Origin: Phycisphaerae bacterium | GTDB lineage: Bacteria > Planctomycetota > Phycisphaerae > UBA1845 | Direction: 5' to 3' | DNA: 8,969 nt | Assembly (NCBI GenBank): GCA_029260195.1 | Contig: JAJDDS010000230.1 | Coordinates: 1 to 8,969, forward strand | Part shown: one piece after another, positions 1-6,843 of the stretch | How positions within the stretch are numbered: position 1 is the first letter of the stretch | How the letters are laid out: each line of letters begins with the position of its first letter | Notes under the pieces: model-generated | Database searches by the model: none | What the model saw: only the letters and a program-made list of their open reading frames with translations | Told to the model about the DNA's origin: nothing | Translations under genes and position numbers: made by a program

Positions 1-1
1 C

Positions 2-643
2 CCCGTCGAGTACCACATCCACGGAGTGAATCAGGTCCAGGTCGACACCGAATACGGGGTGACCTTCGCTTCCGCACTACGCAGCATCCTAAGACACGAC
101 CCCGACGTCATCATGGTCGGCGAAATCCGCGACGAGGAGACCGCCCACCTCGCCCTCGAAGCCTCGCTCACAGGCCACCTCGTCTTCGCCACACTGCACA
201 CCAACTCAGCGGTCGGCTCCTTAACACGGTTGCTCGACATGGGGTGCGAGCCGTACCTCGTATCCAGCGCGATCGTTGGCGTCATGGCCCAGCGATTGGT
301 CCGGCGGATATGTCCCAAATGCAAGACGCGGACGGAGGCGAACGCCGCAGAGCGTAAGCTGCTCAATGTGCCCGACGAGCGCGAAACCGTCGACATCTTC
401 CGCGGAGCCGGATGCTCAAGATGCAATCGAGCTGGCTACTACGATAGAGTCGGTATCTACGAATTCGTCCCCTTCGACCCAGGCATGAGCGAGTTGGTGA
501 TGGGCAAGGCGTCGACCGAAGTGCTGTACGACTACGCCGAGCGACACGGCGCCATCACACTCCGCCACGACGCCATGCAGAAGGTCCTCCGCGGAGAGAC
601 CACGCTCGAAGAAGCGATGCGCGTCACCGTCGTCGAGTTGTGA
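2..643 (+). CDS. GspE/PilB-family secretion or pilus assembly ATPase, C-terminal part (5' truncated)
   Basis: This is the C-terminal 213 residues of a hexameric secretion ATPase that powers pseudopilus or pilus assembly on the cytoplasmic face of the inner membrane in type II secretion or type IV pili. The frame is open to the window edge and begins with PVEY, the conserved segment just after the Walker A region, so the N-terminal domain and P-loop lie outside. The GTG at 26 is internal to the family alignment and is not a real start. Visible motifs are the Walker B region with DPDVIMVGEIRDEET, the His box TGHLVFATLHTN, and a zinc-type tetracysteine pair, CPKC (bases 311-322) and CSRC (413-424). 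The usual tail GAITLRHDAMQKVLRGETT follows and the gene ends in TGA. The tetracysteine insert suits GspE or PilB and argues against PilT, which lacks it. I cannot separate GspE from PilB without the N-terminus. It converges on the glycosyltransferase 86 bases downstream. Confidence 0.95.
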   Translation, partial: PVEYHIHGVNQVQVDTEYGVTFASALRSILRHDPDVIMVGEIRDEETAHLALEASLTGHLVFATLHTNSAVGSLTRLLDMGCEPYLVSSAIVGVMAQRLVRRICPKCKTRTEANAAERKLLNVPDERETVDIFRGAGCSRCNRAGYYDRVGIYEFVPFDPGMSELVMGKASTEVLYDYAERHGAITLRHDAMQKVLRGETTLEEAMRVTVVEL

Positions 644-729
644 CGCCAACCAACCGCTGCCCCCCCACAAATCGTCGCCCCCTTTGCAACAACGAGCGGG
701 CGCGGAGGTCAACGTCCAACCGCACCACC
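644..729. other. Convergent intergenic gap without a clear terminator
   Basis: These 86 bases separate the stop codons of two convergent genes, the ATPase and the glycosyltransferase. A bidirectional terminator would be expected here. I see only a C-rich run near 660-667 and no stable GC-rich hairpin followed by a T-tract on either strand, so termination may be Rho-dependent or use a weaker structure. Confidence 0.4.
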
Positions 730-1431
730 CTACTGAAGGAACCGAAAGCGGAAAATCGCCCACAGCGCTGCCAACCCGTCAAGCCAAGTGATCTTCTTAC
801 CCTCACCGTACGATCTTCCGGCGTAGTTGATACCAACTTCGTACACACGCCATTTGCCCCGCGCGATCTTAGCTGTGATCTCCGGCTCAACCGCGAATCG
901 CTGACTCGAGAGGTCCAACGTGTCGACCACCTCGCGCCGAAGCACCTTGTAACACGTCTCCATATCCGTCAGCGTCAGGTTCGTCAGCATATTCGACATG
1001 AGCGTGAGCGCCCGATTGCCCATCATATGCCAAAACTCAACCACCTGATGACAGTCATTCCCCACAAAGCGCGACCCGTACACGACATCCGCTCGGTCGT
1101 CCAGAATCGGGCGGAGCAACCGCGGGTAGTCACCCGGATCGTATTCCAGATCCGCGTCCTGGACGATGACAACATCGCCCTGGGTCAACGCGAAGCCCGC
1201 GCGAAGCGCAGCCCCCTTCCCCTTATTGACCGACTGCAACTTGATCTTGAATGTCTCGTTTGGCCACTTCGTCTCTACCTGTGCATAGAGATCGCGGGTC
1301 CCGTCCGTGCTTCCATCGTCGACTAGAATAATCTCACGGTCCATCCCGACGTCAACCGCGAAAACCCGCGACAGAATCTCGAACAGGGTCGCCCGTTCGT
1401 TGTAGACCGGAATGACGATCGAAAACAGCAT
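730..1431 (-). CDS. Family 2 glycosyltransferase (polyprenyl-phosphate sugar transferase type)
   Basis: This is a 233-residue GT-A fold glycosyltransferase of the dolichyl/polyprenyl-phosphate mannose or glucose synthase type. Such enzymes move a nucleotide-activated sugar to a lipid carrier at the cytoplasmic side of the inner membrane. The start is placed at the ATG at 1431 because the GT2 core IVIPVYNE begins five residues later. The frame stays open to 1521, but those 30 extra residues look unrelated to the family and approach an intergenic repeat. Seen in order: IVIPVYNE (5-12), ILVDDGSTDGT with DD at 38-39, KGKGAALRAGF, the metal-binding QDADLEYDP with DAD at 92-94, VYGSRF (about 118-122), TDMETCYK (155-162) and EPEITAK (182-188). 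The C-terminus EGKKITWLDGL...IFRFRF is typical of short bacterial DPM1-like enzymes and carries no added membrane helices. The exact sugar and acceptor cannot be read from sequence. It lies on the same strand as the isomerase gene upstream, 300 bases away. Confidence 0.92.
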   Translation of the reverse strand: MLFSIVIPVYNERATLFEILSRVFAVDVGMDREIILVDDGSTDGTRDLYAQVETKWPNETFKIKLQSVNKGKGAALRAGFALTQGDVVIVQDADLEYDPGDYPRLLRPILDDRADVVYGSRFVGNDCHQVVEFWHMMGNRALTLMSNMLTNLTLTDMETCYKVLRREVVDTLDLSSQRFAVEPEITAKIARGKWRVYEVGINYAGRSYGEGKKITWLDGLAALWAIFRFRFLQ

Positions 1432-1731
1432 CACTTGCGATCGAGTGTCAAAAGCCCAGAACAACCCGTACCGAGTCGCGACTGCCGAACGGCCAACCCA
1501 ACCGCCTCGATCGAGAAACACTGAACATTGTCATTCCGAGCGCAGCGAGGAATCTCGCTGAATATGCGGCAGAACGCCTCGTACAGCCAATATCGAGCGC
1601 CGCCCAGAGACCCACCACAACGTCCACTGTTTCGCGAGCCCATCATTGACCGATGCCCGATAGCGAGCGGTCCACGGCTGACAGACCTCTCGCCACCCCA
1701 ATGTCGCCACTCGCTATTCCGCATTCCACAT
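1432..1731. other. Intergenic spacer between kdsD and the glycosyltransferase
   Basis: This 300-base stretch carries no gene I can support. From the kdsD side it contains a degenerate 7-base tandem repeat (1713-1733), a unique central part, and a hairpin-forming repeat (1530-1560). A perfect 10-base palindrome CTCGATCGAG lies at 1506-1515. A perfect -35 hexamer TTGACA on the minus strand (1451-1446) sits too close to the glycosyltransferase start to serve that gene. The spacer length suggests that the glycosyltransferase has its own promoter, but I cannot pinpoint it. Confidence 0.5.
1530..1560. repeat. Hairpin-forming intergenic repeat (TCATTCCGAGC...GGAATCTCG type)
   Basis: The sequence TCATTCCGAGCGCAGCGAGG followed by AATCTCG matches, from memory, a short intergenic repeat that recurs in many unrelated environmental bacterial genomes in the form TCATTC(C/T)GAGCG..GCGA.GAATCT. 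I cannot confirm this without a search. The sequence itself shows a perfect 7-base stem CAGCGAG (1543-1549) and CTCGCTG (1554-1560) with loop GAAT. No T-tract follows on either strand, so it does not look like a standard intrinsic terminator. Confidence 0.55.
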
Positions 1732-1733
1732 TC
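1713..1733. repeat. Three degenerate 7-base tandem units abutting the kdsD stop
   Basis: Read on the plus strand the units are GCTATTC, CGCATTC and CACATTC (consensus CRCATTC). The last unit runs into the kdsD stop codon (1734-1732). Read on the minus strand this is GAATGTG-GAATGCG-GAATAGC. Similar GGAATGCGGAATG strings are common in intergenic DNA of some environmental bacteria, from memory. The array is short and could be chance. Confidence 0.4.
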
Positions 1734-2784
1734 ACAAAGACCCATCGAAGACGGAGAATCCGTGCGTCAGCAGATCCTGAATATCGATCATTCCGACGAC
1801 GCGGTGCTCGTCATCAACGACTGGAAGCTCGTCGATCGAGAGCGGTTGCATGATGCGGATCGCGTCACCCACCTTCGCGTCTCGGTGCACGAACCGGGGG
1901 GCCACCGTCATGACGTCGCGAAGCAGACGCTCCGCGGGATGCTCCGGTTCACCAAGCAATCGTGAGAGGTCACCGTGTGTGAAAATGCCAACCAGCTTCC
2001 CACTCTCATCAACTACCGCCGCCGCCCCGGCGCGCTTCGGTGCGGAGTGCACCGCACGATCGTAGTCCCGGAGCGTGTCCGTCAGTCCGACCCTCGGGCA
2101 GTTCTCACCCGTACGCATGATCTCGTGAACGCGCATCAGGCTGCGCCCAAGCGCCCCGCCAGGATGAAACGCGGCGTACTGCTCGGGCTGAATGTCCTTC
2201 AACTCCATCACGGTCAGCGCGAGCGCGTCACCAACCGCCAGCATCGCAGCCGTGGACGAGCTCGGCGCCATCCCGAGAGGACAGGCTTCAGGCGTGTCGC
2301 CAATGTCGATGACGATATCGGAGAGGCCGGCGCATGGCGAGCGCGTTTGCGCGGTGAGCAGGATGACCCTGCAACCGCATTCGCGCAGCGAAGGGATCAG
2401 GCGGCAGAGTTCCTCGGTCGCGCCGCTCCGCGTCAAGACGATCGCCACGTCACCCGCGCGGATCATCCCGAGGTCGCCGTGCAGAGCTTCGACCGGGTGC
2501 AGAAGGTACGCCGGCGTTCCAGTGCTCGAAAGCGTGCTCTGAATCTTCTTGCCGATATCTCCGGCCTTCCCCACCCCCGTCACAGCCACACGCCCCGAAC
2601 TCCCCCGAATCAGCCGCACCGCCTCGGCGAACGCAGTCCCCATTCGATCACGCGCAGCCCGGATCGCTGTCGATTCACGATCGACAATCTCCCGTCCGCG
2701 CTCAATCAACCAATCATCGTCGTGCGCGCGATCCTTGGCGGACGCCGATGCATCCGAAACGTCATGTCGTGCGGCGCGGCTCAT
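1732..2784 (-). CDS. kdsD: KpsF/GutQ-family arabinose-5-phosphate isomerase (SIS + two CBS domains)
   Basis: This 350-residue enzyme interconverts ribulose 5-phosphate and arabinose 5-phosphate, the first step toward Kdo for lipopolysaccharide or capsule, in the cytoplasm. The SIS domain (about 30-215) has VTGVGKAGDIGKKI, STGTPAYLLHPVEALHGDLGM, EACPLGMAPSSST and FHPGGALGR. The residues equivalent to E. coli KdsD Lys59, His88, Glu111, Glu152 and His193 are all present, at K73, H102, E125, E166 and H207. Two CBS domains follow (about 221-276 and 288-341), as in the full-length family. The loop that is usually SNSGE reads TRSGA here, which leaves the catalytic Glu intact. The N-terminus is about 13 residues longer than in E. 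coli and hydrophilic. The ATG at 2784 overlaps the upstream stop as ATGA and has no strong Shine-Dalgarno sequence, which implies translational coupling. The family assignment is firm. Kdo synthesis as the role is inferred from the family. Confidence 0.95.
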   Translation of the reverse strand: MSRAARHDVSDASASAKDRAHDDDWLIERGREIVDRESTAIRAARDRMGTAFAEAVRLIRGSSGRVAVTGVGKAGDIGKKIQSTLSSTGTPAYLLHPVEALHGDLGMIRAGDVAIVLTRSGATEELCRLIPSLRECGCRVILLTAQTRSPCAGLSDIVIDIGDTPEACPLGMAPSSSTAAMLAVGDALALTVMELKDIQPEQYAAFHPGGALGRSLMRVHEIMRTGENCPRVGLTDTLRDYDRAVHSAPKRAGAAAVVDESGKLVGIFTHGDLSRLLGEPEHPAERLLRDVMTVAPRFVHRDAKVGDAIRIMQPLSIDELPVVDDEHRVVGMIDIQDLLTHGFSVFDGSL

Positions 2785-3755
2785 TGCGGCTCACTATCGC
2801 CCCCCGTCGGGGGTCGGTCAACCTTGGCCTCATTCGGCGCCGGAGCGGTCAAAACAGGAGTGCCGCGCCGAATCGCCTTTCGCAGCGAGTCTCTCACACG
2901 CTCCACGACGACCGGCGTCGCGCCGAAATCGACATGGATCACGATCCGCGTCCGCTCGTGGTCGCGCTCGAAGCGTTCGATACGATCGATCAGTCGTTCC
3001 ATGGGAACGGACTTGTGGTTATGAAACACCGTCCCGCCCGCGTCGACGCGCACCTCGAACGCAGCCGCTTCGACCCGCGAAATGACCAATGTCACGCGTG
3101 TGTCGATCGGGGGGATCGCGGAAGCGTGAGCCCGCACCCAAAGCGCATCGTTCGACGCCGTCTTCATTTCCGCAAGAGCGATGAGGGCGGACGCAAAGTC
3201 CACAACGCACACAACCGTTCCGTCCGCATCCGCCGTTAGATTACCGCGTGCGTCGCGGGTGGAACCGGCGAATCGCCATATCCCCGGGGGTAGCGGCCGC
3301 CCCGTACCGACGTCCCGCATCCACTCGCCAATATCCACAGCGTGCGAATGCCCCTCCCGCTCCCATCGCGCCTCGATGCGCAACGCGTCGCCCGTCGCAG
3401 CTTCCCACCGTTCGGTCCCCGGCACCAAACGTACCGGATGCCCCGGAGTGACGCCCAAGAGGCCCAGTGCTTCGTACACCCGTTGGGGACGTGCGCCGAT
3501 CGCGACAATGCTCTCATGTTCACGAGTCTGCGGCGAGCACGCGAATAGCTCGAGCGAGCCCTCACGAAGCACGATACGCCCGTCGACCTCCACCTGGCCA
3601 CGCGACCAGTCAATCCGAACGTGTGGCGCGTAATCGACCACCCCGGTCTTGCGCGATGGATCGCCGGCGCTCGATGGGTGCGCCCCACCCGCCAAGATCG
3701 CAGCCAACGTCCAGACCAAAACCGTCGAGCGATCAAACACGCTCGAGCGCAACAT
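2781..3755 (-). CDS. Exported YdjY-domain protein with ExbD/TolR-like C-terminal region
   Basis: This 324-residue protein has a likely Sec signal peptide: a hydrophobic stretch VLVWTLAAILAGG with possible cleavage after SSA at about residue 30. Residues about 46-200 look like the YdjY domain known mainly from Planctomycetota. They include RIDWSRGQVEVDGRIVLREG, LELFACSPQTREHES and the later VCVVDFASAL segment. The function of that domain is unknown to me. Residues about 221-303 (TLVISRV...VDAGGTVFHNHKSV...IVIHVDFGATPVVVERVRD) resemble the periplasmic domain of ExbD/TolR, but without the N-terminal membrane anchor those proteins carry. The tail is Pro-rich and polar. The start ATG has a Shine-Dalgarno-like GAGG (3766-3763) seven bases upstream, overlapping the end of the secretin gene. 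It sits 4 bases after the secretin stop and overlaps kdsD by 4 bases, so it is very probably cotranscribed and exported to the periplasm. The YdjY call is fairly sure. The ExbD-like call is a by-eye similarity. Confidence 0.8.
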   Translation of the reverse strand: MLRSSVFDRSTVLVWTLAAILAGGAHPSSAGDPSRKTGVVDYAPHVRIDWSRGQVEVDGRIVLREGSLELFACSPQTREHESIVAIGARPQRVYEALGLLGVTPGHPVRLVPGTERWEAATGDALRIEARWEREGHSHAVDIGEWMRDVGTGRPLPPGIWRFAGSTRDARGNLTADADGTVVCVVDFASALIALAEMKTASNDALWVRAHASAIPPIDTRVTLVISRVEAAAFEVRVDAGGTVFHNHKSVPMERLIDRIERFERDHERTRIVIHVDFGATPVVVERVRDSLRKAIRRGTPVLTAPAPNEAKVDRPPTGGDSEPQ

Positions 3756-3759
3756 GACC

Positions 3760-6700
3760 CTACCTCTGGCCGAACGCGGGGAACGCTTCCTGCTCGGCTT
3801 CCGACTGAATGATAATCTTCGGCTTGATGAGAATGAGCAGAACTTGCTCGTCCCTGACCAACGTCCGCGACGAGTAAAGCCGCTTCAAAACCGGGATCTT
3901 CGACAGAATCGGAACACCGGATTCGACCTCGATCTCCCCCGCGAGTTTCTGCCCACCGATGAGCAATGTACCGCCGTCAGGAACCGTCACCGTCGTACGG
4001 AGCACCTGGCGACTAATGTTCGGGAGTTGAACAAACGCACCCTCACCTGCCGCCGCCCCCGTACTGAATGCGAAGGTCTGAATCCCGAGCAGTCGACCCA
4101 CCGAAGGACGCAACGTCATCGTCACATACCGCTTATCCGCTGACACCGTCACCTGCGCGTCGAGCACCGCACCCGTCTCGATCGTGCTAATCAAAGGAGC
4201 CTGCCCCGTCGCATCCACGATCGGCTGCAGCGAACTGACGAACGACTGCTGGTTAACGACCGCCACCCACGCACGCTGCCCGTTGAACAGGACCAGACGC
4301 GGCGCGGTGATAATGCTCGTACGCGAGTCAGCCTGAGTCGCCCGAACCAAAAAGTCGACCTGAATGTTATCGAGGAAGCTCCCAAAAATGTTGAGCGCCG
4401 GCTGAAGCGTCGGGTTTCCAGCGAACGAACCGGGGAGATCGCTCGTCAGCCTTCCGGGATCGGTGAACTGCAGAATGTTGTTGATCAACGGAACCGGAGT
4501 ACCGCTCGTCCCACCGATCGAACTGTTGCCCCGCGTCGGAACGAGCCCCGGCGAGTTAAACGGTTGCGTCAACCCAGCAGCACCCCCCGCCAGCGCTGTA
4601 CCCACACCCGGCGTGCCAGGCGTGAATCCGAGCCGCGAAAACGACCGCGGAAGCAGCAACCGCGAACCGAGCACCGGATCCGCCAGAATGTTCCCGCCAC
4701 TGCCCTGAAGAAAATCAAAACCCGCGTTACCCGCGTTGAGGATGATGTCCAAGTCCATCCCCATCTCTTCAAGGTAGTTGCTCTGAACCGTGATGAACCG
4801 TGCCTCCAACGCGACCTGAATCGCCCGCTGCTCCCGAAGCTTCGACAGCAACCCGCCCACGCGGGCATGTCCGGTCGGCGTCTGAGTGATGACCAACTGA
4901 CCGTTGATTTCCGTGATCGATCCGACGTCACCGTTGTTCGCGCGCCAACTGTCCGGATTGATCGTCTGCCGAATCAGCGAGATCAACGCGTCGGCGGCAT
5001 CCTCGATCACCTCTTCAGACGCCTCCCCATACTCCGACGGAAAAATAGACTGACCCGAGCCAGCCCCGGTGGGAAGCGACTGTCCGCGTCCGACGAAAGA
5101 CGCCGAATCGGTCAGATCCATCGTCGGAGCATCGGTGAAATCCGGGACCGGCATCAAAAGGTCACTGACATTGTACACCTCCTCGAACACCGTCCGGTCG
5201 AGAAGTTCACGCGTCGCGACCTTAACGATGCCCTCGCCGGCGCGGTACCCGAGATCCGCCCGTCCACCGCCCACTTGGTCCAGAATCTCGCTCAACGCCG
5301 TCCGCATCGGAACCGGATTCGGCCACTTCAGCGTCACAGGCGTCTTCGGGTCGATAGAGGCTGCGTTCAAATCAGACCACGAAACGGAGATATTGGTCCC
5401 GTTCGCGGACGCCAGGTGCTCAATCACCTGCTCGAATGGCTCACGGTCGAAATCGATTCGGACCGGTTGGTCGAGATTCGACTGAAGATTGGGATCAATC
5501 GGACGCCCACCTTCGCTCCCCGGGCGAGCGCGGGAGGGGCGGTTAATGATCTCCAGCCAGTTCTTCGGATACGTGATATCCTGCCACCACGGGATCTTGC
5601 TCCGCGTCGTGTCGATCAGAACGTCGCGCGTCTGCCGACTCGTTTCATCGCGAATCTCGCGCTGGATGGCGAACGCCTGCTGATCCTCGACGATCTCCTT
5701 AAGCCACCGCGCGTTGTCGTTCGTCGGGTCGATGGCGACGATCTGCCGGAGAACATTGATCGAGGACGAGAAGTCACCGTCGTCGCGATGCTGGATCGCC
5801 TGCGTCATCAGGCTGTTGATACGCTCCTGCTTGTTGCGTTGCGTACGCCGGAGACGCTCAACCTGTTCCCGACGGGCTTCACCACGCTGGCGAGCGACTT
5901 CCTGCTCATTGAACCGGCGATCCTCGTCATCGACGTACTTCGAGAGCGCTTCGACCTCGTGAATCAGCGCCTGATATCGCCCCACCGGATCCGCAAAACT
6001 CTTACCGGCTTCGATAATCTGCTTCGCGCGGAGCACCGTCTGCGCAGCCTCTTCAAACCGGTTCCCAAGGACGTAATCGCGTATCTCGCGTTCCGCGGCA
6101 CGATAGGTCGAGACGGTCCGCTGCCACGCAATGGCGTTCCGCTCCTTGATCCGCTCGATGAGCGATCGAGCGTCGTGAGCGGCGCGATCGCGAGTCCGGA
6201 GTTGTTCCAGACCGTCAACCGCCTCCGGATAACCCGGAACCTGCTGCAACGCCTTGTGGAACAGCCGTTCGGCCTCGGCGAACTCACCACCCTCGACAGC
6301 CATGACCGCGTCGCGCGTAAGCACGCGCGCCCGTAGGTGTTGGCGCTGCCGTGCAAGATCTGGCGAGACCGCGTCCGTAGATTCACCTTGCCGCGGCGCG
6401 ACACCCCGGGCCGGATCGGCCTTCGCGAGTTCCGACTCCGCAGCACGGCGCGTCAGGTTCGCCGCGAATTCGTTCTCAACCACAGCCCGAAACAGGCCCA
6501 GCGCGTCGTCGCGCCGACCATCCGACAGCGCCAGACTGCCTGCTTCGAAATCCGTCTCCGCTTTTTGAAACATCGACACCGCGGCCGACGCCCGCCGGAG
6601 GTAATCCTCATGCGTCGTTCGGCCCGCATCGTCGAGACGGCCAACGGCAATCTGGTTCAGACTGTGCAATGCGCCGACATGGTCGCCTTCGTTGAACAAC

Positions 6701-6831
6701 TGCACAGCCGACTGGAGCTGCTCCGCCGCGCTCGGCGGGCTATCCTGGGCGGACGCCCGCATGACGACGATCGCAAGGATGATCACCGCCAACGAGTGTG
6801 CCGCGGGGGTGCGGTTACGGGATGGTGTCAC
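3760..6831 (-). CDS. TPR-containing secretin (GspD/PilQ superfamily outer-membrane channel)
   Basis: This 1023-residue secretin should form the multimeric outer-membrane pore of a type II secretion or type IV pilus-like system. The GTG at 6831 is chosen because it has GGAG 8 bases upstream and opens a signal peptide (SLAVIILAIVVM, cleavage likely after RASA at residue 28). A longer frame to 6927 would bury that signal behind 32 Arg-rich residues. Order of parts: TPR-like helical repeats (about 30-290); a charged, Arg/Glu-rich probable coiled coil with another TPR (about 300-400); a PWWQDITYPKNW linker (about 414-425); an STN/N0-like domain (about 455-540); an N1-like ring domain (about 605-700); a Gly/Pro/Thr-rich insert (about 735-785); and the secretin core (about 823-1008). 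The core has TAPRLVLFNGQRAWV, the VPDGGTLLIGG motif (950-960) and GVPILSKIPVLKRLY (972-986). It is longer than a usual GspD (about 650 residues) because of the N-terminal repeats. It is the first gene of a three-gene operon. I saw no pilotin gene nearby. Confidence 0.93.
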   Translation of the reverse strand: MTPSRNRTPAAHSLAVIILAIVVMRASAQDSPPSAAEQLQSAVQLFNEGDHVGALHSLNQIAVGRLDDAGRTTHEDYLRRASAAVSMFQKAETDFEAGSLALSDGRRDDALGLFRAVVENEFAANLTRRAAESELAKADPARGVAPRQGESTDAVSPDLARQRQHLRARVLTRDAVMAVEGGEFAEAERLFHKALQQVPGYPEAVDGLEQLRTRDRAAHDARSLIERIKERNAIAWQRTVSTYRAAEREIRDYVLGNRFEEAAQTVLRAKQIIEAGKSFADPVGRYQALIHEVEALSKYVDDEDRRFNEQEVARQRGEARREQVERLRRTQRNKQERINSLMTQAIQHRDDGDFSSSINVLRQIVAIDPTNDNARWLKEIVEDQQAFAIQREIRDETSRQTRDVLIDTTRSKIPWWQDITYPKNWLEIINRPSRARPGSEGGRPIDPNLQSNLDQPVRIDFDREPFEQVIEHLASANGTNISVSWSDLNAASIDPKTPVTLKWPNPVPMRTALSEILDQVGGGRADLGYRAGEGIVKVATRELLDRTVFEEVYNVSDLLMPVPDFTDAPTMDLTDSASFVGRGQSLPTGAGSGQSIFPSEYGEASEEVIEDAADALISLIRQTINPDSWRANNGDVGSITEINGQLVITQTPTGHARVGGLLSKLREQRAIQVALEARFITVQSNYLEEMGMDLDIILNAGNAGFDFLQGSGGNILADPVLGSRLLLPRSFSRLGFTPGTPGVGTALAGGAAGLTQPFNSPGLVPTRGNSSIGGTSGTPVPLINNILQFTDPGRLTSDLPGSFAGNPTLQPALNIFGSFLDNIQVDFLVRATQADSRTSIITAPRLVLFNGQRAWVAVVNQQSFVSSLQPIVDATGQAPLISTIETGAVLDAQVTVSADKRYVTMTLRPSVGRLLGIQTFAFSTGAAAGEGAFVQLPNISRQVLRTTVTVPDGGTLLIGGQKLAGEIEVESGVPILSKIPVLKRLYSSRTLVRDEQVLLILIKPKIIIQSEAEQEAFPAFGQR
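3763..3767 (-). promoter_or_regulatory. Ribosome binding site of the YdjY-domain gene
   Basis: AGAGG on the minus strand lies 7 bases before the ATG at 3755 and within the last codons of the secretin gene, just before its TAG. This supports the ATG at 3755 and close coupling of the two genes. Confidence 0.55.
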
Positions 6832-6839
6832 AAAAAACT

Positions 6840-6843
6840 CTCC
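6840..6843 (-). promoter_or_regulatory. Ribosome binding site fixing the secretin GTG start
   Basis: GGAG on the minus strand is followed by 8 bases (GAGTTTTTT region) and then GTG at 6831. Together with the signal peptide that begins there, this favours the GTG over the upstream in-frame start at 6927. No convincing -35/-10 pair was found further upstream. Confidence 0.7.

Larger units (their letters stand above)
1732..6831 (-). other. Predicted operon: secretin - YdjY/ExbD-like protein - kdsD
   Basis: Three minus-strand genes follow each other with a 4-base gap (secretin TAG at 3760 to ATG at 3755) and an ATGA overlap (2784-2781). Such spacing is strong evidence for one transcript and coupled translation. 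A 300-base spacer then precedes the glycosyltransferase on the same strand, which may or may not be read through. Confidence 0.85.

Noticed and set aside
640..1326. A 228-residue plus-strand frame after the ATPase gene
   Set aside because: It overlaps the GT2 gene on the opposite strand, where the DDGS, DAD and C-terminal motifs are unambiguous.
1446..1451. Perfect TTGACA hexamer on the minus strand before the glycosyltransferase
   Set aside because: It lies 14 bases before the ATG, so its -10 element and transcript start would fall inside the coding region.
1432..1521. N-terminal extension of the glycosyltransferase to a start at 1521
   Set aside because: The added 30 residues have no family similarity, while the ATG at 1431 begins right at the GT2 core as in related enzymes.
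1543..1560. The CAGCGAG-GAAT-CTCGCTG hairpin as an intrinsic terminator
   Set aside because: No T-tract follows the stem on either strand, so a repeat with a hairpin is the safer description.
1975..3024. A 349-residue plus-strand open frame opposite kdsD and the YdjY-domain gene
   Set aside because: It is antisense to two well-supported genes and its composition is of the low-complexity Arg/His/Pro kind typical of shadow frames.
4564..6336. A 590-residue plus-strand open frame opposite the secretin
   Set aside because: It is Arg-rich with no domain or signal sequence, and it lies fully antisense to a secretin with clear motifs. Long antisense frames are expected in GC-rich coding DNA.
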